DNA of 19,738 bases, from contig JALREG010000129.1 of the NCBI GenBank assembly GCA_023253905.1, positions 1 through 19,738 of the forward strand. Direction: 5' to 3'. The notes under the pieces are model-generated. The model saw only the letters and a program-made list of their open reading frames with translations. It searched no databases and was not told the origin of the DNA. A program made the position numbers and the translations under genes. This document shows, piece by piece, positions 1-7,752 of this stretch. The stretch comes from Burkholderiaceae bacterium (GTDB taxonomy: Bacteria > Pseudomonadota > Gammaproteobacteria > Burkholderiales > Burkholderiaceae). Positions within the stretch are counted from its first letter, which is position 1. Each line of letters starts with the position of its first letter.

Positions 1-1577
1 ACGTAATGAGCCACGGCCTCTACAACACGCGTTTTCTTTACGGCATGGATGAGGCGGCCGAGCGTGCTTTTTACCGGGACAACATAGACAGCCTCATGCG
101 ACATACTGGAATGTCGCTCAAAGGCATTCTCACGCCAGCGATCACCAACACCACCCGCACCCCGGCGCTGATCGCCGAGTCGGGCATGCTCTATCACGCT
201 GACTGGGTGCATGATGATGTGCCGGTACCTATTCGGGTCGAGGGTCACCGGTTGATTTCGCTACCGTATTCATATGACCTGAACGACGCGCCGCTGTGGG
301 ACGGGCGGCCATACGGTGGCCGGTATTTCGTGCAGGCCTGTCTCGATGCCTTCGACCGACTCTATGCCGAGAGTGAAAGCGGAGGGCGCGTCTTCTGCAT
401 TGCGCTCCACCCCTACCAGATCGGTCAGCCCCACCATATCGGGCATCTTCGCCAGATCCTTGATCACATTTGCGCGCGGCCTGGCGTGTGGTTTGCAACC
501 GCAGCCGAGATGGCGCAGCACTATCTGTCACACCACTATGCCGAGCATTGGGCGCACGCCGAGGAGGTGGAAGCGCGGCGGCGTGACCGGGCCTCGGCGC
601 GTCCGGCCGTTGCCATACGCCAGGAATTTGGCCCGCCGCCGCCGTCGGGTCCTTGGCCTGGCGTTCGTCAACCGGGCTACGACCATCCACATCTGGCCTG
701 GCAGCCGCTACCGGCGCGTGCGCCGCTTCGCTGGCAGGCGCCAGGCCAGCTTGCGGTGGTGCCGCTTCTGATCCTGGAGGCCTACGAGGATCCGCTGCCG
801 GCCGACTGGCCCCAGCTTCGTAGCGTGGGCGGCGGGCTGATTCGGGACTTCCCCAATATTTCCAGGGTATCAACGCGTGAGTACGGGCACAGGGTTGGCA
901 TTTTCCGTCTGCTTGAGGCCCTCAGGGTACGGGGCATTCGTCCCACTGTGGCGATTGATGCGCTCAGCGCAGAGCTGTACCCCGATCTGGTGGATCGCCT
1001 TCAGGCCGACGGCGCCGAGTTCATCGCGCATGGGCTCGCGATTACGCGACCGCAGTCGAGCAAGATGAGCGTGTCGGCGGAGCGGGCTTACATCGCCGAG
1101 ACGCTCGCGCGGCTTCGAGCCTGCGCCATTGAACCGCGCGGCTGGTTCAGTCCCGACTACGGCGAATCGACGGTGACTCCGCAGCTGATTGACGAGCAGG
1201 GGTTGTCTTATCTCAGCGACTGGGCCAACGACGAGCAGCCGTACGAAATGAATACGCCCGGGCGATTGATCGCGACACCGCTGTGGGCGGATTTTGATGA
1301 CCAGACCGTGCTGATCAACCGAATGTGCAATCTCGATATGTTCGAAGATCACTTCAACAAGGCGCTCACACAGCTCGATCGTGATGCGCGTCGGTCGGCG
1401 CGTCTCTTTCACTTCTGTGTGCGACCGTGGGTGATGGGGGCGCCACTTCGAATTGCCAGTTTCGAGCGGGTGCTGGATCATGCGCTGAGTCTTGAGACGG
1501 TATGGACCCCGCGCCTGGGTGAAGTGGTTGATGCGACCCGTGCGGCCTGGTCCTCTCTTCCTTTCCGCCATGATTGA
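1..1577 (+). CDS. Fused two-domain PuuE-like polysaccharide deacetylase family protein (5' end outside window)
   Basis: Probable cytoplasmic hydrolase made of two PuuE-like (allantoinase-type, NodB-fold) domains in one chain. The frame is open from base 3. The ATG at 6 is internal, because the codons before SHGLYNTR align with the middle of the protein at 12078-12980 (WELFSHGVYNTR), so roughly 110 N-terminal residues lie upstream. Counting from that ATG, domain 1 spans about residues 1-185 and keeps SHG (2-4), HDD (69-71) and HPYQIG with H135. An Arg/Ala/Pro-rich linker covers about 185-235. Domain 2 (about 240-515) has its own REYG motif, AHG and a WANDEQP segment, but RPW with R473 replaces the HPY/HPW motif. 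Domain 1 resembles the 12078 protein and domain 2 the 12993 protein. The stop overlaps the next ATPase start by 8 bases, so translation is probably coupled. PuuE enzymes open the hydantoin ring of allantoin without metal; the substrate here is unknown. Confidence 0.85.
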   Translation, partial: VMSHGLYNTRFLYGMDEAAERAFYRDNIDSLMRHTGMSLKGILTPAITNTTRTPALIAESGMLYHADWVHDDVPVPIRVEGHRLISLPYSYDLNDAPLWDGRPYGGRYFVQACLDAFDRLYAESESGGRVFCIALHPYQIGQPHHIGHLRQILDHICARPGVWFATAAEMAQHYLSHHYAEHWAHAEEVEARRRDRASARPAVAIRQEFGPPPPSGPWPGVRQPGYDHPHLAWQPLPARAPLRWQAPGQLAVVPLLILEAYEDPLPADWPQLRSVGGGLIRDFPNISRVSTREYGHRVGIFRLLEALRVRGIRPTVAIDALSAELYPDLVDRLQADGAEFIAHGLAITRPQSSKMSVSAERAYIAETLARLRACAIEPRGWFSPDYGESTVTPQLIDEQGLSYLSDWANDEQPYEMNTPGRLIATPLWADFDDQTVLINRMCNLDMFEDHFNKALTQLDRDARRSARLFHFCVRPWVMGAPLRIASFERVLDHALSLETVWTPRLGEVVDATRAAWSSLPFRHD

Positions 1578-2346
1578 GCTCGAACAGGTCGAAAAAACAT
1601 TCGGTACCGGCGACAGCGCGGTTTACGCGCTGCGGCCCACTGATCTCACCGTTCCGGCGGGAAAAGTCTTTGGGCTTCTTGGGTTTTCAGGTGCCGGCAA
1701 GAGCACGCTCCTGCGGCTCATCAATCGTCTCGAGGAACCTTCAGCGGGGAGAATCCGGGTCGCCGGACAGGATCTCACCGATCTCTCAGGGGCCGAGCTT
1801 CGCGAGGCGCGCCGGCAGGTCGGCATGATTTTCCAGCAGTTCAATCTGCTGAGTAGCCGCACTGCCCTTGAAAACGTGAGCTTCGCGCTCGAGGTGGCGG
1901 GAGTGGTGGGCGCACGCCGGCGCGATCGCGCTCGCGAGGCGCTGGCTGCTGTGGGGCTGAGCGACAAGGAGTCGAGCTACCCGGCGCAGCTATCGGGAGG
2001 GCAGAAGCAGCGCGTGGCCATCGCGCGCGCGCTTGCCACCGAGCCGCGAATTCTATTGAGTGACGAGGCCACCTCAGCGCTCGACCCGCACACGGCCCTG
2101 TCTATCCTGAGGCTGCTCAAGCAGCTCAACCGTGAACGTGGAATGACGATGGTGCTGGTCACTCATGACATCAAGGTCGCGCACTACCTTTGCGAACATG
2201 CTGTGGTGCTGGAAAAAGGGCGCGTGGTGGACCGGATTGATATGGCTCACCCGGCGCCGGTGAGCGCGCTGGGGCGTTTCTTTTTCGAGACCGCACGTGG
2301 CTGGACCGACCAGACCGAGTTGCCACAGGAGGATGATCTCGCATGA
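1570..2346 (+). CDS. MetN-like ABC transporter ATP-binding protein lacking the C-terminal regulatory domain
   Basis: ATPase subunit of a methionine-uptake-type (MetNIQ) importer, acting at the inner face of the membrane; 258 residues. Visible motifs are Walker A GFSGAGKS (38-45), the Q-loop in FQQFN, signature LSGGQ (141-145), Walker B with D165-E166 inside the MetN-typical SDEATSALDP, and the switch His in THD. The start at 1570 is chosen because family homology begins with MIELEQV; an ATG at 1492 would add 26 residues that are only the shadow of the preceding gene. E. coli MetN is about 343 residues and carries a C-terminal NIL (ACT-like) domain for methionine feedback. This protein stops soon after the nucleotide-binding domain, so that control is absent. 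It overlaps the upstream gene by 8 bases and the permease by 4. Methionine as substrate is not certain. Confidence 0.92.
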   Translation: MIELEQVEKTFGTGDSAVYALRPTDLTVPAGKVFGLLGFSGAGKSTLLRLINRLEEPSAGRIRVAGQDLTDLSGAELREARRQVGMIFQQFNLLSSRTALENVSFALEVAGVVGARRRDRAREALAAVGLSDKESSYPAQLSGGQKQRVAIARALATEPRILLSDEATSALDPHTALSILRLLKQLNRERGMTMVLVTHDIKVAHYLCEHAVVLEKGRVVDRIDMAHPAPVSALGRFFFETARGWTDQTELPQEDDLA

Positions 2347-3020
2347 CGCCGGCAACGCTCTTCGATGCACTGGTGCAGTTTGGTCCCGACCTCTGGAAGG
2401 CCACCACCGATACTTTTCTGATGGTGGGGGTGACCCTCATGGCGGCTGTAGTGCTTGGCACGCCACTCGGCGTCCTGCTCTTCAGCACCTCTTCCGGGGG
2501 GCTTTTCCCGCGGCCGCTGCTCAATGGTGTCGCCAGCTATCTGGTCAATGTCCTCCGCTCGTTTCCGTTCATCATCCTGCTGGTGCTGCTCATTCCGTTT
2601 TCGCGCGTCGTCGTGGGCACCAGTATCGGGCCGCGCGCTGCTGCGGTCGCCTTGTCCGTCGCGGTCATTCCATACTTCGCCCGGCTGGTTGAGCAGAACC
2701 TTCGTGATGTGCCGCGCGGCATGATCGAAATGGCGCGCGCCTGCGGCGCGAGCCCGCTACAGATCGTTTCCCGGGTGCTGCTTCCCGAGGCCTTACCCGC
2801 CATTCTTGGAAGTCTCACGGTCACTGCAACCGGCTTCATCGCCTACTCGGCAGTGGCGGGCGCAGTCGGAGCGGGCGGTTTGGGTGATCTCGCCATCCGA
2901 TACGGTTACTATCGATTTGAAACCGCGGTGATGATCTGGTGCGTGATCATCATGTTCGTGCTGGTGCAGTGCACCCAGTATCTGGGCGACTGGCTGGTAC
3001 GCCGCAGCGACCGGCGCTAA
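2343..3020 (+). CDS. MetI-like ABC transporter permease
   Basis: Inner-membrane permease of the MetNIQ-type importer; 225 residues, close to the usual MetI length of about 217. Several hydrophobic segments are visible, including stretches around residues 25-45, 70-90, 95-115, 155-180 and 195-215. The EAA-type loop that docks on the ATPase is recognisable as ARACGASPLQIVSRVLLPEA, and the MetI-typical GAVGAGGLGDLA follows. The start overlaps the ATPase stop in an ATGA. A strong AGGAGG at 2327-2332 lies 10 bases before the ATG. Only one permease gene is present, as expected for a homodimeric MetI channel. Confidence 0.92.
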   Translation: MTPATLFDALVQFGPDLWKATTDTFLMVGVTLMAAVVLGTPLGVLLFSTSSGGLFPRPLLNGVASYLVNVLRSFPFIILLVLLIPFSRVVVGTSIGPRAAAVALSVAVIPYFARLVEQNLRDVPRGMIEMARACGASPLQIVSRVLLPEALPAILGSLTVTATGFIAYSAVAGAVGAGGLGDLAIRYGYYRFETAVMIWCVIIMFVLVQCTQYLGDWLVRRSDRR

Positions 3021-3103
3021 CGCAAGGGCGGTTGCTCTCTACGCTCCAGACCCATTGCTCACAACACTTTCATTTTCACGAAGCCCATCTACGGAGACCC
3101 AAC

Positions 3104-3910
3104 ATGAACAAGCGACTGTTTCTTCTCGCCTGTGGTGCCGCGCTGGCCGGCGCTACGAGTCTGCCCGCAATCGCGCAGTCGGTACTGCGCATCGGGTTTT
3201 TCCCTGGTCCCTATGCGGATCAGTTCAAGCGTGGGGTACAACCCTTTCTCGAGAGCCAGGGTGTCAAGGTTCAGGCCACCGAGTTCTCCAACATTCTGCA
3301 ACTCAATTCTGCATTGATGGATGGCTCGCTCGATGCCAACGTGTTCCAGAACCGTGCCTTTATGGAGACCTTCAATAGTCAGCACAAGGCCCGGTTGGTC
3401 GAAGTTCTGCAGGTGCCCAGCGCACCGCTGGGGCTCTATTCGAACAAGCACAAAAGCCTGGCGGCCCTTCCAGAGGGGGGCAGGGTGGCTGTCCCCAACG
3501 ATCCCACCTCGCTCGGCCGCTCGCTCGCCTTCATGCAGTCGCAGGGGCTGATCACGATCGATGCATCGGTGCCTGCAGGCCGTGCTACGGAAAAGAACGT
3601 CACCGGCAATCCTCGCAAACTGCAGCTGGTGCTGCTTGATGCGCCCCAAATGCCGCGAGCACTGCCCGAGATGGATGCTGCGGCGATCCTGGGCAATCAC
3701 GTCATCGCGGCGGGCATGTTGCTCTCCTCGGCTCTGGCGCTGGAGGATCCTGCGCCGCAATATCGGATCATTCTGGTCGCCCGTGACGACGTTGCGAAAG
3801 GCGCGCTGGTGGCCAAGCTTGTTGAGGGTTATAAATCCGACACCTATCGCCGATTCGTCGAAAGCGACCCCAAGGCCAAGGGCTTTTCGAGACCTGAGTA
3901 CTGGCGCTGA
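3104..3910 (+). CDS. MetQ/NlpA-family ABC transporter substrate-binding protein
   Basis: Periplasmic binding protein of the MetNIQ-type importer; 268 residues. The N-terminus (MNKR, hydrophobic stretch, then AIA before Q25) looks like a Sec signal peptide cleaved after about A24. The only early Cys, C10, is too near the N-terminus to be a normal lipobox, whereas many MetQ proteins are lipoproteins. NlpA-family landmarks include the DANVFQ segment, VAVPNDPTSLGRSLAFMQSQGLI and a C-terminal YKSDTYRRFVE helix. The ATG at 3104 is preceded by GGAGA at 3093-3097. A 2939 in-frame start would precede the signal peptide and is rejected. It lies 83 bases after the permease and 16 bases before the VOC gene. 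The family binds methionine and related amino acids or small peptides; the ligand here is unproven. Confidence 0.9.
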   Translation: MNKRLFLLACGAALAGATSLPAIAQSVLRIGFFPGPYADQFKRGVQPFLESQGVKVQATEFSNILQLNSALMDGSLDANVFQNRAFMETFNSQHKARLVEVLQVPSAPLGLYSNKHKSLAALPEGGRVAVPNDPTSLGRSLAFMQSQGLITIDASVPAGRATEKNVTGNPRKLQLVLLDAPQMPRALPEMDAAAILGNHVIAAGMLLSSALALEDPAPQYRIILVARDDVAKGALVAKLVEGYKSDTYRRFVESDPKAKGFSRPEYWR

Positions 3911-3926
3911 TACGAGGCGCGTGCAC

Positions 3927-4919
3927 ATGAGTGCCCCAGGCTTTGACCATGTCGGTCTGATCGTGCCCGATCTTGAGCGTAGTCGCGCGCGTTTTCAGGC
4001 GATGGGATTTTGCCTCAGTGCACGCGCGGATCACACGATGTCTGATTCCCAGGGCCAGACCGTTTCAGCGGGCAGTTCGCAACATACGCTGATGCTGCCC
4101 GAGGGGTATGTCGAGCTGATGCAGATCACCGATCCCGGATCGCGGCATCCGCTTGCGGCCGCCCCTGCCACACGGTTTGGTCTGCATGTGCTCGCGCTGT
4201 CGGTTCGTGATGCTGAACAGGCTCACGCAGGCTTCGATACAGCCAGCAGGCAAACAGGCGCCGATCCCGCCGCGCGCGTCGGGGCGCTGCGTCGCTGGTC
4301 CCGGCCGATTCGCGAACCGGATCGCGAAGGGATCGCACGCTTCGCGTTTTTTGATTCGCCCTGGGATCCAAATGATCCCTCTTACCTTTGCTTTGTCGAG
4401 CATCTCACGCCAGAACTGCTTCGATCACCTGCAGATTGTGTGCATGCCAATGGTGCGCGATCGGTGCGCGAGATCTGCTACGTCGGACCCCTCGAGGCGG
4501 TCGCGGCATTTGCACGCAGGCTCGCGGCGTTTGGACTGCCTGCGCGTCCCGATTCGGGGGCCTCAACACTTGGCGGCCTCCGGAAAATTGGCGCGACGCC
4601 AGCGCTGCGAACGCACGGCGCCGGTCGTGCGCTCCCCGCACTCGTGATTGAACTGGGCGATACGTTGCTGCGCTTTGAGATTGACGCCGATGCTGTGGCG
4701 CTGAGGCCTGTGGCGCTGGAATTAGGCTTCGACTCCATCGATGCCCTGGCAAGCGGATGCCGAGAGGCGGGCATCGCGTGTGCGCCGTGGCCGGGCTCGG
4801 ATCATTCCTCGGGGGCAGCACCCGCTGGCACCGGGCGCGGCGGCGGGCGGCCGGCTGTGAGGCGGCTGGCGGTCGAAATCGGCGAGCAGTGCGGCTTGAC
4901 GCTGATCGCATCAAGCTGA
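3927..4919 (+). CDS. Glyoxalase-like (VOC superfamily) protein
   Basis: Cytoplasmic protein of 330 residues with the beta-alpha-beta-beta-beta fold pattern of the vicinal oxygen chelate superfamily. The N-terminal module starts with FDHVGLIVPDLERSRARFQAMGF. Candidate metal ligands are H8, E63 (in GYVELMQI) and perhaps H87. A second, more degenerate module is suggested by about residues 170-260 (VREICYVGPLEAVAAFARRL, then a strand ending LLRFEIDA). A Gly/Ala/Pro-rich stretch around residues 295-310 separates the final strand. It resembles the Glyoxalase_3-type proteins common in catabolic clusters; isomerase, dioxygenase and lyase activities all occur in the fold, so the reaction is not predicted. 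The start ATG has GAGG at 3914-3917; a GTG two codons upstream is possible. It sits between the two importers. Confidence 0.8.
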   Translation: MSAPGFDHVGLIVPDLERSRARFQAMGFCLSARADHTMSDSQGQTVSAGSSQHTLMLPEGYVELMQITDPGSRHPLAAAPATRFGLHVLALSVRDAEQAHAGFDTASRQTGADPAARVGALRRWSRPIREPDREGIARFAFFDSPWDPNDPSYLCFVEHLTPELLRSPADCVHANGARSVREICYVGPLEAVAAFARRLAAFGLPARPDSGASTLGGLRKIGATPALRTHGAGRALPALVIELGDTLLRFEIDADAVALRPVALELGFDSIDALASGCREAGIACAPWPGSDHSSGAAPAGTGRGGGRPAVRRLAVEIGEQCGLTLIASS

Positions 4920-4949
4920 GCCGCCGCGCTCGCGCATCGATGCGCGCTG

Positions 4950-4978
4950 TTGCGGCCCCCCCATGAGTCCTATATATT
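4950..4978 (+). promoter_or_regulatory. Candidate sigma70-type promoter before the peptide-family importer
   Basis: An AT-rich patch interrupts otherwise GC-rich DNA just before the binding-protein gene. TTGCGG (4950-4955) and TATATT (4973-4978) are separated by 17 bases; the -10 matches the consensus at five of six positions and the -35 at three. A transcript would begin near 4985, about 20 bases before the ATG and just ahead of the ribosome binding site. No operator is recognisable. The call rests on pattern only. Confidence 0.4.
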
Positions 4979-4993
4979 GATTTTGCATCTGAC

Positions 4994-5000
4994 AAGGAGA
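4994..5000 (+). promoter_or_regulatory. Strong ribosome binding site for the substrate-binding protein
   Basis: AAGGAGA lies 6 bases before the ATG at 5007. It fixes this start over the in-frame upstream ATG at 4950, which would place 19 unrelated residues before a clean signal peptide. A strong site fits the high expression usual for binding proteins. Confidence 0.75.
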
Positions 5001-5006
5001 TCGCGA

Positions 5007-6602
5007 ATGAAGCCGTGTGTGTCGATCAGGCCCTGGACCCGCAGTTATCTCGCAGTCACGCTCACAGCGGTCGCGTTGCTCGCGTCGGCGTCGGGCGTCG
5101 CTGCGCAGCAGACGCTGGTGGTGGCCGCTCCACAGACCCCCACCGGATTTGACGGCGACATTCCCAAAGTCGCCACCCGTCAGATGATCGTGCAGGCGAA
5201 CGAAAGCCTGGTGCGGTTCAAACGAGTACAGGGCGCCGATGGCCGCACTCAGCTCGACCCCACCCAGGTTGAAGGTAACCTGGCCGAGAGCTGGACCGTG
5301 TCGCCTGATGGAAAAACCTATGTGTTCAAGTTGCGCCAGGGCGTGAAAAGCGCCTGGGGTAACGAGATGAAAGCCGATGACATCGTCTGGAGTCTCGAGC
5401 GCGCCTGGACGATCAAGCGCACCTCGTTCTTTCTCTACAACCTGATCGGTGTGGCGGAGTTCAGGAAAACCGGCGAGTACGAAGTCACCATCGCGATGAA
5501 GCAGCCCACGCGGCTGCTGCTCCCCATGCTCACGATGTACTTCCCCACCCTTCACGATAAAACCCAGGTCCTCAAGCACGCGACCTCAGACGACCCCTTC
5601 GGCAACAAATACATTGATCAGAATCTGGTGGGCTTTGGCGCTTACTACATCGATTCCTTCAAGCCGGGCGAGCAGGTGGTGCTGCGCGCCAATCCCAATT
5701 ATTTCCGCGGCAAGCCCTATTACGACCGGGTGATTTATCGCGAGGTGCCGTCGCTTTCCAATCGGGTTGCGCTCTTGAAGACCGGGCAGGTTCAGTGGCT
5801 GGAAGACACTCCGCTCAAGCAGGTGGCTGACCTCAAACGCGATCGCACGGTCAAGGTCGAATCAGTCACGGGCACTCAGCCGGCGGCGGTCAAGTTCAAC
5901 ATGGGAATCAAACCCTTCGACGACCGCCGGGTTCGCGAGGCGGTCATGCTTGCCACCGACTTCGACTCATTCAACAAGTCGGTATTCGAGGGGTTGGGCG
6001 TTCCCGTGACTTCGATTGTTCCGCCGACCGTGCCTGGACATGTCGCTGCGTTCAAACGTCCGGGGCGTGACGTTGCCAAGGCGAAAGCACTGCTCTCCGA
6101 GGCGGGCTACCCCAACGGAATCGATCTGCCCTATCTTTATGCCGGCACGTACTGGTGGATGGAGCCAGTCAGCATTCAGCTGCGCAGCCAATTGGCCGAC
6201 GCAGGAATCCGCCTCAATATCCAGCGTATTCCCGATCCGGAGTTCGTCAATCGCGGGTTGATCAAAACGCGCGACATGCCGATGTTTCCAAGCGGCGATG
6301 CCACGTTCGTTCTTGATCCTGTCTTTACCGCGTGGATCTTTGCTTACCATAGCGGTGTAGCCAATCGCAATGCCTACAAGAACGATGAAGTCGAGAAGCT
6401 GATCGGCGCCGCGCTGACCGAGCTCGATGAAGGCAAGCGCAACGACCTGATCGCTCGTTCGCAGCGTCTGCATGCTGCAGACAATGATTGGCTTTACCTC
6501 TATTACCCAGGCATCCACCAGGTCATGAACCCATGCATCAAGGGCTGGATCTGGCACCCCGATGACTGGCCGCGATTCTCCGATCTGCGTTGCGAGCGCT
6601 GA
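5007..6602 (+). CDS. Family 5 (Dpp/Opp-type) ABC transporter substrate-binding protein
   Basis: Periplasmic binding protein of a peptide/opine/nickel-family importer; 531 residues, the normal size for SBP_bac_5. The N-terminal signal peptide has basic residues, a hydrophobic core (LAVTLTAVALLASASG) and VAA before Q34, so cleavage is expected after about A33; there is no lipobox Cys. Family landmarks are LAESWTVSPDGKTYVFKLR, the GTGPY-equivalent VGFGAYYIDSFKPGEQVVL, NPNYF and RVREAVMLATD. Many members bind compounds other than peptides, such as opines, glutathione or ureides, so the ligand is open. Its position upstream of the permeases and near the hydrolases suggests it captures the pathway substrate. 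A candidate promoter lies directly upstream, and two stem-loops separate it from the first permease gene. Confidence 0.92.
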   Translation: MKPCVSIRPWTRSYLAVTLTAVALLASASGVAAQQTLVVAAPQTPTGFDGDIPKVATRQMIVQANESLVRFKRVQGADGRTQLDPTQVEGNLAESWTVSPDGKTYVFKLRQGVKSAWGNEMKADDIVWSLERAWTIKRTSFFLYNLIGVAEFRKTGEYEVTIAMKQPTRLLLPMLTMYFPTLHDKTQVLKHATSDDPFGNKYIDQNLVGFGAYYIDSFKPGEQVVLRANPNYFRGKPYYDRVIYREVPSLSNRVALLKTGQVQWLEDTPLKQVADLKRDRTVKVESVTGTQPAAVKFNMGIKPFDDRRVREAVMLATDFDSFNKSVFEGLGVPVTSIVPPTVPGHVAAFKRPGRDVAKAKALLSEAGYPNGIDLPYLYAGTYWWMEPVSIQLRSQLADAGIRLNIQRIPDPEFVNRGLIKTRDMPMFPSGDATFVLDPVFTAWIFAYHSGVANRNAYKNDEVEKLIGAALTELDEGKRNDLIARSQRLHAADNDWLYLYYPGIHQVMNPCIKGWIWHPDDWPRFSDLRCER

Positions 6603-6651
6603 GGTCGCGATCGCCGAACGCGTCGCAAAGATGGGTGCCCAGGGGTTGGGG

Positions 6652-6706
6652 GCGGGGCGTTTGTTGCGCCGTCCCCGCGCCTCGGGGCTGCGGCCGCTCG
6701 GCGGCC
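6652..6706 (+). repeat. Two tandem GC-rich inverted repeats between binding-protein and permease genes
   Basis: The 127-base gap between the binding protein and the first permease holds two possible stem-loops. The first pairs GCGGGG (6652-6657) with CCCCGC (6673-6678) around a 15-base loop. The second pairs GGCCGC (6692-6697) with GCGGCC (6701-6706) around TCG. Neither is followed by a T run, so they are poor intrinsic terminators. Similar hairpins after binding-protein genes often stabilise that mRNA segment or dampen downstream expression, which would give more binding protein than membrane complex. In such GC-rich DNA short palindromes also arise by chance. Confidence 0.45.
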
Positions 6707-6729
6707 CGCGCTAATCCAGGCAGTTTCTG

Positions 6730-7752
6730 ATGCTTGCAGTCCTGCAGCTGCTCTTGCGCCGGCTCGCGCTCGCGCTGCCCATTCTGTTCGGCGTGCTGTT
6801 GTTTACCTTCATGCTGGTGCGGCTGGGAGATAGCGACCCGGTGGGCATGCTGGCCGGACCCACGGCGAGCGAAGCAGAAATCGCTGCCATTCGTGCCACC
6901 TATAAGCTCGACCAACCGCTGCTCGCTCAATTTTTTGAATATGTGCGGCGTGTCGCGCACGGCGACCTGGGTACCTCATGGCTGTCGAACCGCCCGGTGC
7001 TCACCGAGTTACTGCAACGCCTGCCCGCCACGCTGGAACTGGTTCTTGTGGGATCCGCGGCAGGAGGCCTATTGGGCGTGTGGGCAGGTATGCGGGCGGC
7101 CCGTTCAGTCAATGGTCGGTTCGACCAGCTGAGCCGACTCCTGTCCCTGTTCGGGTTTGGTATGCCCACAATTTTTCTCGGGCTCGCGCTCATCTTCGTG
7201 TTCTTTTTCATTTTGCGTTGGGCCCCTCCACCCATGGGGCGGATTGATCTCATGATCACGGCGCCGCCAGTGATCACCGGCAGCTATCTGATTGATGCAC
7301 TCCTCGCCCGAGATCTTGCGGCTGCATGGTCGGCGGCCGGTCGAATGGTGTTGCCTTGCACGGTGGTGGCGATCGTGTTTGCTGCGCCCATGCTCAAGCA
7401 AACACGTGCGATTGCGCTCGATGTTCGGGCAAGTGATTACGTGCGGTATGCGCGGGCGGCCGGCCTCCCGCACAGCATGGTCGAGCGGATGGTGTGGCGT
7501 AATTCGGCGGTACCCATCATCACCTACGGCGCCACCGAGCTCACCGCCCTGTTTGGCGCCGCATCGGTGCTTGAACTCATTTTCTCGTGGGGGGGCGTGT
7601 CGCAGTTCGGACTGACCGCCATCCTCAAGGCCGACTTTGCGGTCGTCCAGGGCTATGTCCTGCTGATGTCAGCGCTGGCGATGCTGGTGTTTGCACTCGG
7701 TGACCTGCTGGTGCTCAAGCTCGAACCCCGTGCGCATGAGGCGAGCCGGTGA
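6730..7752 (+). CDS. DppB-like ABC transporter permease
   Basis: First inner-membrane permease of the peptide-family importer; 340 residues. It begins with the family-typical membrane anchor (RRLALALPILFGVLLFTFML) followed by the periplasmic region containing LDQPLLAQFFEYVRRVAHGDLGTSW, a hallmark of DppB/OppB proteins. About six membrane segments are visible. The cytoplasmic EAA loop reads ARAAGLPHSMVERMVWRNS near residues 238-256. It sits 127 bases after the binding-protein gene with only a weak ribosome site (CCAGG at 6715-6719), and overlaps the next permease by four bases. Confidence 0.92.
   Translation: MLAVLQLLLRRLALALPILFGVLLFTFMLVRLGDSDPVGMLAGPTASEAEIAAIRATYKLDQPLLAQFFEYVRRVAHGDLGTSWLSNRPVLTELLQRLPATLELVLVGSAAGGLLGVWAGMRAARSVNGRFDQLSRLLSLFGFGMPTIFLGLALIFVFFFILRWAPPPMGRIDLMITAPPVITGSYLIDALLARDLAAAWSAAGRMVLPCTVVAIVFAAPMLKQTRAIALDVRASDYVRYARAAGLPHSMVERMVWRNSAVPIITYGATELTALFGAASVLELIFSWGGVSQFGLTAILKADFAVVQGYVLLMSALAMLVFALGDLLVLKLEPRAHEASR

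Noticed and set aside
6..8. ATG as the true start of the first gene
   Set aside because: The frame is open upstream, and the codon before it fits the alignment with the middle of the 12078-12980 protein, so this ATG is internal.
1492..1569. N-terminal extension of the MetN-like ATPase
   Set aside because: The extra residues only overlap the end of the previous gene and match no part of the ATPase family; the start at 1570 fits homology.
870..1571. Long open frame on the - strand opposite domain 2 of the fused gene
   Set aside because: It is rich in Arg and His, resembles no family, and is explained by the GC-rich codons of the opposite strand. The same applies to 229-873, 3089-3928, 4405-4995, 4911-5579, 5967-6557 and 10565-11275.
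2939..3103. In-frame upstream start for the MetQ-like protein
   Set aside because: It would put over 50 residues before a clear signal peptide and overlap the permease gene.
3561..3926. In-frame upstream start for the VOC-like protein
   Set aside because: The extension is a shadow of the MetQ-like gene; VOC homology begins a few residues after the ATG at 3927.
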